NCBI RefSeq assembly: GCF_019898765.1
Contig: NZ_JAIOKB010000006.1
Span: 186,001-250,000, forward strand
Direction of reading: 5' to 3'
Source: Sphingomonas yunnanensis
GTDB taxonomy: Bacteria; Pseudomonadota; Alphaproteobacteria; Sphingomonadales; Sphingomonadaceae
Length of the DNA: 64,000 nt
In this document: positions 58,494-64,000 of the stretch, in pieces
How the letters are laid out: every line of letters starts with the position of its first letter
Position numbering within the stretch: the stretch's first letter is position 1
Notes under the pieces: generated by a model
What the model was told of the DNA's origin: nothing
The model's database searches: none
What the model saw: only the letters and a program-made list of their open reading frames with translations
Translations under genes and position numbers: made by a program

Positions 58494-58883
58494 TTATGCC
58501 ACCCCGGCCGCAGGCGGCGCGTCGCCGAAGGACCACATGCGCTCGAGGTTGTAGAAGCTGCGCACCTCGGGGCGGAAGAGGTGGACGATCACGTCGCCCG
58601 CGTCGATCAGCACCCAGTCGGCGCTCGGCAGCCCCTCGATCCGCGCCGACCGCCCGGTCTCGCCCTTGATCTTCTCGGCGAGCTTGGACGCCATCGAGGC
58701 GACCTGGCGGGTCGAGCGTCCGCTGGCGATCACCATATGGTCCGCGATCGACGACTTGCCCGCGAGCGGGATCGAGATCGTGTCCACCGCCTGGTCGTCG
58801 TCGAGCGATTGCAGGACGAGCTGGTGCAACGCCGCGACCTGATCGGCGTCGGCGGTGCGGTGAGCGGGGTCAGTGGCGGGCAA
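58494..58883 (-). CDS. rsfS: Ribosome silencing factor RsfS
   Basis: A 129-residue protein that binds L14 and blocks subunit joining when nutrients fall. The family core is ISIPLAGKSSIADHMVIASGRSTRQVASMASKL, then DWVLIDAGDVIVHLFRPEVRSFYNLERMW. It starts with TTG at 58883, backed by TGAGGAG about six bases upstream, and lies nine bases downstream of nadD, the classic nadD-rsfS-rlmH order. Confidence 0.94.
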   Translation of the reverse strand: MPATDPAHRTADADQVAALHQLVLQSLDDDQAVDTISIPLAGKSSIADHMVIASGRSTRQVASMASKLAEKIKGETGRSARIEGLPSADWVLIDAGDVIVHLFRPEVRSFYNLERMWSFGDAPPAAGVA

Positions 58884-58892
58884 GGTGGCTCC

Positions 58893-59531
58893 TCAGGATG
58901 CCGCGGGCGCTGCGGCGGGCGTGTCAGCTGTAGATATGGGATCGGCGAGACGAACGTGCCAGGCAGGATCAGCGGCGCGAAGCTGCGTCGCGGACGTCGG
59001 GTCAGGGCGGAAACGTAGCAGCACCAGGGCTGGCACACTCCACTCGGTCCACTTCCTTGCCTGGCGTGCGGGCCGCCGAAAGCGCCGCAGCCAACCCATC
59101 GCGGGGGCCGCGAGAGCCCTGGCATCATAGCCCGGCCGCGCCACCACCGCAATCGGCATCGTCCGCGCGATCGCGCGCCAGCGCTGCCACTCGTGGAATT
59201 GCGCGAGATTGTCCGATCCCATGACCCACACGAAGCGCGTGCGCGGGTAGCGGTGCACCAGCTTGGACAGCGTGTCGGCGGTATAGCGCGTGCGCATCCG
59301 CGCCTCGATGTCGGTGGCGCGGATCGGCGCGCGCCGCGCCATCGCGCGCGCCGAGGCGAGCCGTGCCGCCAGCGGCGCCATGCCGCGACGCGGCTTGAGC
59401 GGGTTGCCCGGCGACACCAGCCACCACATCTCGTCCAGTTCGAGCGCGCGGATCGCCTCCATCGTCAGGTGACGGTGGCCGCGGTGCGCCGGGTTGAACG
59501 AGCCGCCGAGCAGGCCGATGCGGCGGCTCAC
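58893..59531 (-). CDS. nadD: Nicotinate-nucleotide adenylyltransferase
   Basis: A 212-residue enzyme making nicotinate adenine dinucleotide from NaMN and ATP in NAD synthesis. The nucleotidyltransferase motif GGSFNPAHRGHRHL places H16 and H19 in the HxGH position. MGSDNLAQFHEWQRW and RYTADTL are conserved. The C-terminus is longer than average and low in conservation (ending TADTPAAAPAAS). It starts with GTG at 59531, overlapping the stop of the toxin gene as GTGA, so its translation depends on that upstream gene being translated. Confidence 0.94.
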   Translation of the reverse strand: MSRRIGLLGGSFNPAHRGHRHLTMEAIRALELDEMWWLVSPGNPLKPRRGMAPLAARLASARAMARRAPIRATDIEARMRTRYTADTLSKLVHRYPRTRFVWVMGSDNLAQFHEWQRWRAIARTMPIAVVARPGYDARALAAPAMGWLRRFRRPARQARKWTEWSVPALVLLRFRPDPTSATQLRAADPAWHVRLADPISTADTPAAAPAAS

Positions 59532-59923
59532 GTCAGCCCGGCCTGATCGCCGCCGGCCGGCATGGCGCGACGACCGGCGCTGTCCGCGCGCCAGTCCTCG
59601 CGCTCATGGTACACGCGCAGCACCTCGCAGCGCTGCGTCGTCAGCCGGTAGTGGATCAGATAGGGCGTTCCCAGCACGCGCAGCACGCGCGTGTCGCGGC
59701 GGTGGCGCTGGCCGCCGTACGGGAAGTCGCGCAGGAAGTCGGCGCGCCGCCGGATCGCGGTCACCATCGCCAACGCCGTGGCGGGCGAGACATGCTCGTC
59801 GAGCCAGGCGTCGATCGCGACCAGATCACCGAGCGCCGCGCGGGCCCAGACGATCGCGAGCGCGCTCGGCGCGAGCGCGCTCGCGCGACGACGGGCGGGC
59901 GGTCCATCCCACCAGTCCCTCAC
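59528..59923 (-). CDS. RelE/ParE-superfamily toxin
   Basis: A 131-residue protein. Residues 22-115 show the ParE pattern: IVWARAALGDLVAIDAWLDEHVSPATALAMV, then FLRDFPYGGQRHR, then VLGTPYLIHYRLTTQRCEVLRVYHERED. ParE toxins poison DNA gyrase; RelE toxins cut mRNA; the two cannot be told apart here. About 20 extra residues lie at each end compared with usual members. The only nearby start is GTG 59923. It follows the antitoxin by 40 bases, and its stop overlaps the nadD start. Neighbouring codon use looks the same, so recent transfer is not obvious. Confidence 0.8.
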   Translation of the reverse strand: MRDWWDGPPARRRASALAPSALAIVWARAALGDLVAIDAWLDEHVSPATALAMVTAIRRRADFLRDFPYGGQRHRRDTRVLRVLGTPYLIHYRLTTQRCEVLRVYHEREDWRADSAGRRAMPAGGDQAGLT

Positions 59924-59963
59924 GCGGCCGACGTCGTCGAGCGCGGCGTCGTCACGGCCGGGA

Positions 59964-60221
59964 CTAGCCGCATCGCGCGCGATGCCGCGCGATCATCGCC
60001 TCTAACGCGCGCATCACCTCGTCGTGGTCGACGGTCTCGCCGCGCTCGACCTGGTCGATGCCGAGTTGAACGAAGGCGTCGGCCGCCGCCTCGCGCGCCA
60101 CCGCGTCGCGGATCGCCGCGGCGGCGAAGGCGGCGCTGGTGATGCCGCGCGCCGCAGCGATCGAATCGACCAGCGCCACGGTCGCGTCGTCGAGCTCGGC
60201 CGTGATGGCGCGCGCGTTCAA
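59964..60221 (-). CDS. Ribbon-helix-helix antitoxin (ParD/CopG-like)
   Basis: An 85-residue protein with an N-terminal ribbon-helix-helix (RAITAELDDATVALVDSIAAARGITSAAFAAAAIRDAV), the DNA-binding part of ParD/RelB-type antitoxins, and an acidic C-terminal tail (QVERGETVDHDEVMRALEAMIARH) expected to wrap the toxin. It starts with TTG at 60221, which shares TTGA with the proA stop. It is followed by the toxin gene after 40 bases. Confidence 0.8.
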   Translation of the reverse strand: MNARAITAELDDATVALVDSIAAARGITSAAFAAAAIRDAVAREAAADAFVQLGIDQVERGETVDHDEVMRALEAMIARHRARCG

Positions 60222-61480
60222 CCGCGCACCTGGCCGGTGCCGCGGCCCAGCCATTTGTAAGTCGTCAGCCCTTCCAGCGCGACCGGGCCGCGCGCGTGCA
60301 GCCGCCCGGTGGCGATGCCGATCTCCGCGCCGAGCCCGAACTCCGCGCCGTCGGCGAATTGGGTCGAGGCGTTCCACAGCACGATCGCTGAGTCGACCGC
60401 GGCGAGGAAGCGCTCGGCCACGCGCTCGTCACCGGCGACGATCGCGTCGGTATGATGCGAGCCGTGCCGCGCGACGTGCGCGAGCGCGCCGTCGAGCCCG
60501 TCGACCAGCGCTACCGCGGCGATCGCATCGAGATATTCGGTGTCCCAGTCGCTCGCCTCCGCGGGCGCGATCGTGGGGAGCAGGGCGCACGCGCCATCGT
60601 CGCCGCGCAGCGCGCAGCCGGCGTCCGCCAGGGCGGCGAGCAGCGCGGTCGCGTACGGCCAGGCACTGTCGATCAGCAGCGTCTCCATCGCGCCGCACAC
60701 GCCTGTGCGGCGAAGCTTGGCGTCGATCACCACCGCGCGCGCCATGTCGAGGCCGGCCGAGGCGTGGACGAAGACGTGGTTGACGCCGTCGAGATGCGCG
60801 AGCACCGGCACGCGCGCCTCGGCCTGGACGCGCGCGACCAGGCTCTTGCCGCCGCGCGGGATGATCAGGTCGATCGCGCCCTCGGCGGCGAGCATCGCGC
60901 CTACCGCGGCGCGGTCGGTGGTGGGTACGAGCTGGACCGCGTCGGCGGGAAGGCCGCCCGCGACCAGCCCCTCGACCAGGGCGGCGTGGAGGGCGCGGTT
61001 GCTGGCCACCGCCTCGGAGCCGCCGCGCAGGATCACCGCGTTCCCCGAGCGGACGCACAGTGCGGCGGCGTCGGCGGTGACGTTGGGGCGGCTCTCATAG
61101 ACGATGCCGATCACGCCGATCGGGACGCGGACGCGGCTGAGCGCCAGACCGTTCGGGCGAACCGTGCTGTCGATCACCTGTCCGACCGGGTCGGCGAGCG
61201 CCGCGACGGCGGCGACCCCTGCGGCGGTCGCGTCGAGCCGCGCCGGATCGAGGCGGAGGCGGTCGATCAGTGCGGGCGAGAGCGTGTTGTCGCGCGCGCG
61301 CGCGACGTCCTCGGCATTGGCGTCGAGGATCGCTGCCCCATGATCGCGCAACGCGGCCGCGGCCTCGTGCAGCGCGCGTGCCTTGGTCGCGTCCTCCGCG
61401 GCGGCGAGGGCCTGCGCGGCGGCGCGCGCCTTCGCGGTCATCGTGTTGATCAGGAACGGGATGGACTGTGGGTCGAGCAT
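60218..61480 (-). CDS. proA: Glutamate-5-semialdehyde dehydrogenase (gamma-glutamyl phosphate reductase)
   Basis: An enzyme of about 420 residues reducing glutamyl 5-phosphate with NADPH in proline synthesis. Conserved segments are VPIGVIGIVYESRPNVT, ILRGGSEA, LIIPRGGKSLV and the catalytic cysteine in RRTGVCGAMETLLID. Starts at 61498, 61480 and 61441 are possible; 61480 (MLDPQSIPFLINTM) is chosen for similarity to the N-terminus I expect in relatives, without a clear ribosome site. proB is not adjacent. It is the first gene of the minus-strand unit running to the EnvC-like gene. Confidence 0.94.
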   Translation of the reverse strand: MLDPQSIPFLINTMTAKARAAAQALAAAEDATKARALHEAAAALRDHGAAILDANAEDVARARDNTLSPALIDRLRLDPARLDATAAGVAAVAALADPVGQVIDSTVRPNGLALSRVRVPIGVIGIVYESRPNVTADAAALCVRSGNAVILRGGSEAVASNRALHAALVEGLVAGGLPADAVQLVPTTDRAAVGAMLAAEGAIDLIIPRGGKSLVARVQAEARVPVLAHLDGVNHVFVHASAGLDMARAVVIDAKLRRTGVCGAMETLLIDSAWPYATALLAALADAGCALRGDDGACALLPTIAPAEASDWDTEYLDAIAAVALVDGLDGALAHVARHGSHHTDAIVAGDERVAERFLAAVDSAIVLWNASTQFADGAEFGLGAEIGIATGRLHARGPVALEGLTTYKWLGRGTGQVRG

Positions 61481-61703
61481 CACGCGCTGGCCTAGCATGC
61501 GCGCGCCGCCGCGCCCAGCCGGCGCGTCGGACCGGTACTGCGGGGCGGCGTCGAGGCGCTCTCTGTGTCAAGGTCGCCATATAGACCGCGGCAGGCGCAG
61601 CGCTGGCAGGGCGGGCATGACCACCTCGCGAGGCTCTGATCTAGGCTAGTTTTTTAGGTCCGCCGCGCTGGTGGCGCGTCGGCGCGACCTTATATCCCGT
61701 GCC

Positions 61704-62201
61704 ATGACCGACATGCCGCTCCACCGCCGCCGCTTCCTCGCGCTCGCCTCGCTCGGCACTGCCGGCGTCGGGCTGGTGGGCTGCGGGCGCCAAGCCGACG
61801 CCGCGCCCGAGCGCTTCGCTGTGACCAAGGCCGACGCGCAGTGGCGCCAGCAGCTCGGGCCCGCCGCCTATGACGTTCTGCGTCACGAGGGCACCGAGCG
61901 GCCTTTCACGAGCCCGCTCAACGAAGAGCATCGCGCCGGGACGTTCTCGTGCAAGGGTTGCGCCTTGCCGCTCTTCTCGTCGAAGACCAAGTTCGACAGC
62001 GGGACTGGCTGGCCCAGTTTCTACGCGCCGCTGACCAACGCGGTGGCGACGCGGACCGATCGCAGCCTCGGCATGGCGCGGGTCGAGGTCCACTGCCGGC
62101 GCTGCGGCGGCCATCTCGGGCACGTCTTCGACGACGGGCCGCCGCCGACGGGCAAGCGCTATTGCATGAACGGCGTGGCGATGACCTTCCGCGCGGCGTG
62201 A
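61704..62201 (+). CDS. msrB: Exported methionine-R-sulfoxide reductase MsrB (Tat lipoprotein)
   Basis: A 165-residue MsrB repairing methionine-R-sulfoxide. Catalytic C154 is in RYCMNGVAMTF; zinc ligands are C83/C86 (CKGC) and C131/C134 (CRRC), within HCRRCGGHLGHVFDDG. Unlike cytoplasmic MsrB, it has an N-terminal twin-arginine signal (HRRRFLALAS, residues 7-16) followed by a hydrophobic core and a lipobox cysteine C27 (LVGCG). It should therefore be folded before export and anchored in the envelope. ATG 61704 begins just before the Tat motif. Regulation is not visible. Confidence 0.92.
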   Translation: MTDMPLHRRRFLALASLGTAGVGLVGCGRQADAAPERFAVTKADAQWRQQLGPAAYDVLRHEGTERPFTSPLNEEHRAGTFSCKGCALPLFSSKTKFDSGTGWPSFYAPLTNAVATRTDRSLGMARVEVHCRRCGGHLGHVFDDGPPPTGKRYCMNGVAMTFRAA

Positions 62202-62242
62202 ATCGAGCGCGGCGCGTCGCCCGCCGGCGACGCCTGTTCTGC

Positions 62243-62794
62243 TTAGTCCCCGTCGACCGGCAGCGCGCCCGCGACCGGCGCGGCGGCGGTGGTCGCGATC
62301 GTCATCGGTGCGAGCGGCGCCTCGGCCTCCGCGGCAGGCGCCTTGTCCGGGTAGATGAAGCCGGCGAGCGGGTAGCTGCTCGTGCCGAGGTCGCCGTTGC
62401 CCGCGTACCAGACGCGCACTTCGCTCCAGTCGCCCGCGGGCGAGACGTCGACCGCGCGGACGTCGCGCTCGATCCCGCCGCGGCGCGACCAATTGGCGTG
62501 GGTGAGCAGCACCTCGCGATCACTGACGACCCGGCTCACCATCGCCACGTGGCCGATCGGCATGCCGTGCGTGGCCTTGAACGCCATCACGGCGCCTTCC
62601 ACCGGCACGTGACCGCGCTCGTAGCGGCCGGCAGCCTGGCCCCACCAGGTGTTGGCATTGCCGCGGATCTCGATGCCCGACACCTCCCGCGCGAACGGGA
62701 CGCACTGCAGGTAGCGTGCCTGCGCGGGCGCCACTGTCATCAGGGCGCATGATATCACCAGCGCGAATCGCGCTGCCAGAGCCTTGGAATTCAC
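62243..62794 (-). CDS. Exported CHAP-domain peptidase/amidase
   Basis: A 183-residue protein with a signal peptide (MNSKALAARFALVISCALMTVAPAQA). The CHAP fold covers about 28-140: C31 in LQCVPFAREVSG, H82 in IGHVAMVSRV and N101 in THANWS make the papain-like triad; WWGQAAGRYERG and EGAVMAF are family-typical. CHAP enzymes cut peptidoglycan peptides or other amide bonds. The C-terminal tail is Ala/Pro-rich. It converges with msrB across 41 bases. Confidence 0.88.
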   Translation of the reverse strand: MNSKALAARFALVISCALMTVAPAQARYLQCVPFAREVSGIEIRGNANTWWGQAAGRYERGHVPVEGAVMAFKATHGMPIGHVAMVSRVVSDREVLLTHANWSRRGGIERDVRAVDVSPAGDWSEVRVWYAGNGDLGTSSYPLAGFIYPDKAPAAEAEAPLAPMTIATTAAAPVAGALPVDGD

Positions 62795-63182
62795 GGGTGA
62801 CCCCCCGGTCTCTCGAAACTGATGAGCCTCTGCTACGCGGCGAATCCTGACCGAACAAATGCCGCGGGAACCATTCCGGACGAGTCGAGGTGCCGCGGCG
62901 GTGAGCCGAACCCGAGCGCTCGGAAAAGGGCAGTGACGCTGTCCCGGAGTGTGAATCGACGGTTAAAAACACTCGATTGTCGTTGCCGAATCGGCGCGGT
63001 CGCCCTCCGGTACGCGTGCGCGGCCAGCATCGCGCGCCGGCGGCTCGCCATCTTCATTGCGGCAGTATGCAGTGCCAGCAGGCAGGCGGGCGCAGATTAG
63101 AAGATCGGGTCTGGCCGGCCGCTTGTCTGCCCCGGAACACGGGCCTAGGATCGATGGGTCCGCAACAGCCGATTGCTCCACC
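62795..63182. other. Intergenic region, 388 bases, between divergent genes
   Basis: Lies upstream of both the CHAP gene (minus) and the acyl-CoA dehydrogenase (plus), so both promoters should be here. An AT-rich patch, cggttaaaaacactcgattg near 62960, is the only region resembling a promoter or operator. I see no convincing gene in it. Confidence 0.5.
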
Positions 63183-64000
63183 ATGGCCCTGGATCCCGAC
63201 ACCTTCGCCGCGCTGATCGACACCGTTCGCCGCTACGTCGCCGAGCGGCTCCGCCCGCTTGAGGCGCAGGTCGAGGCCGACGACGCGGTGCCCGACGCGG
63301 TCGTCGCCGAGATGCGCGAGATGGGGCTGTTCGGCCTCTCGATCGCGGAGGATTATGGCGGCCTCGGCCTCACCATGGGGGAGGAGGCGCGCGTCGCGAT
63401 CGAGATGGGACGCACGACGCCGGCGTTCCGCTCCACCTTCGGCACCAACGTCGGGATCGGGAGCCAGGGGCTGGTGCTCGCCGGGACGGCCGAGCAGAAG
63501 GCCGAGTGGCTGCCGCGCATCGCCGCGGGCGAGATCGTCACTAGTTTCGCACTGACCGAGCCGGGTGTTGGCAGCGACTCCGGCGCGGTGGCGACACGGG
63601 CGGTGCGGGACGGCGACGTCTACCGGCTCTCGGGCACCAAGCGCTACATCACCAATGCGGACCGTGCCGACCTCTTCACCGTGATGGCGCGCACCGGCGA
63701 CGCGCCCGGCGGCCGCGGCGTCTCCGCGTTCCTTGTTCCGCGCACGCTGGCGGGCGTGTCGGTCGGCGAGGCCGAGAAGAAGATGGGGCAGAGGGGCGCC
63801 AAGGTCGCTGACCTCCACCTCGATGAGGTCGCGGTGCCCGTCGCCAACCGGCTCGGCGAGGAGGGGGAAGGGTTCAAGATCGCGATGCGCGTGCTCGACC
63901 GCGGGCGGCTCCACATCGCCGCGGTATGCGTCGGCGTCGCCGAGCGTCTGATCGCCGACTGCGTCGCTTATGCCAGCGAGCGGCGCCAGTTCGGCAAGGC
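63183..64000 (+). CDS. Acyl-CoA dehydrogenase, N-terminal part
   Basis: An open frame from ATG 63183 to the window edge, about 272 residues, the stop being outside. The N-terminal helical domain (MALDPDTFAALIDTVRRYV...) leads to GLFGLSIAEDYGGLGLTMGEE, the FAD-binding FALTEPGVGSDSGAV and KRYITNADRADLF, and then the start of the C-terminal domain (RGRLHIAAVCVGVAERL, YASERRQFGK). All are standard acyl-CoA dehydrogenase signatures. The catalytic glutamate would be beyond the edge. Chain-length preference cannot be read. Confidence 0.93.
   Translation, partial: MALDPDTFAALIDTVRRYVAERLRPLEAQVEADDAVPDAVVAEMREMGLFGLSIAEDYGGLGLTMGEEARVAIEMGRTTPAFRSTFGTNVGIGSQGLVLAGTAEQKAEWLPRIAAGEIVTSFALTEPGVGSDSGAVATRAVRDGDVYRLSGTKRYITNADRADLFTVMARTGDAPGGRGVSAFLVPRTLAGVSVGEAEKKMGQRGAKVADLHLDEVAVPVANRLGEEGEGFKIAMRVLDRGRLHIAAVCVGVAERLIADCVAYASERRQFGK

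Noticed and set aside
60218..61480. Expectation of proB or obg next to proA.
   Set aside because: Neither gene is present; upstream of proA the strand switches to msrB.

Overview
The window reads as a stretch of core chromosome from a GC-rich alphaproteobacterium, most likely a sphingomonad (Sphingomonas or a close relative). The evidence is the gene content: a MipZ-type division ATPase, GapR (DUF2312), a short two-domain PutA, an alginate-export-type porin, many exported peptidases (M28, M48, S9, CHAP), an exported amidohydrolase, and the gap-to-gap spread of two families of inverted repeats. I see no rRNA, tRNA, CRISPR array, insertion sequence, prophage or other obvious mobile element. This is a reading of motifs and gene order only; no search was run.

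Layout. 1-1459 (minus): trehalose-phosphatase otsB translationally coupled to a GH15 glycosidase that runs off the left edge. 1.8-8.6 kb: katG, a 3-hydroxyacyl-CoA dehydrogenase, topA, a small Sel1-repeat protein. 8.7-14.8 kb: panC divergent from mipZ, a membrane J-domain protein, a phosphomannomutase/phosphoglucomutase, a Crp/Fnr regulator divergent from murA. 15-22.1 kb: an M48 peptidase with a DctB/DctD-like two-component system on the minus strand, divergent from an outer-membrane porin and an MHS-family organic-acid permease, which are the plausible regulatory targets. 22.3-28.1 kb: quinone oxidoreductase, DUF1192 protein, clpA, a membrane diguanylate cyclase. 28.5-33.3 kb: acyl-CoA ligase, PilZ protein, gapR, exported amidohydrolase. 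33.7-38.5 kb: agmatine deiminase with an M28 peptidase, divergent from an S9 peptidase. 38.7-43.5 kb: thiolase, MaoC-type hydratase, putA. 43.7-53.1 kb: glycine-zipper protein, dicarboxylate/amino-acid symporter, ptsP, RodZ-like protein, cpoB, tilS, ftsH. 53.3-56.8 kb: a four-gene overlapping operon for D-galactose (and perhaps L-arabinose) oxidation: dgoK, dgoA, a GguC/AraD1-type gene and a sugar 1-dehydrogenase. 56.9-61.5 kb (minus): proA, a ParD/ParE-like toxin-antitoxin pair, nadD, rsfS, rlmH and an EnvC-like protein. 61.7-64 kb: exported MsrB, a CHAP peptidase, and the start of an acyl-CoA dehydrogenase.

The most notable observations are: an NtrC-type response regulator that has lost the GAFTGA loop; a toxin-antitoxin pair threaded between proA and nadD by start/stop overlaps; a shared TTAA-N7-TTCG element upstream of both c-di-GMP genes, suggestive of CtrA control; a perfect hairpin abutting the clpA ribosome binding site; a Tat-lipoprotein form of MsrB; and the two dispersed inverted-repeat families with variable arms. 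I did not find a convincing wholly new multi-gene system.
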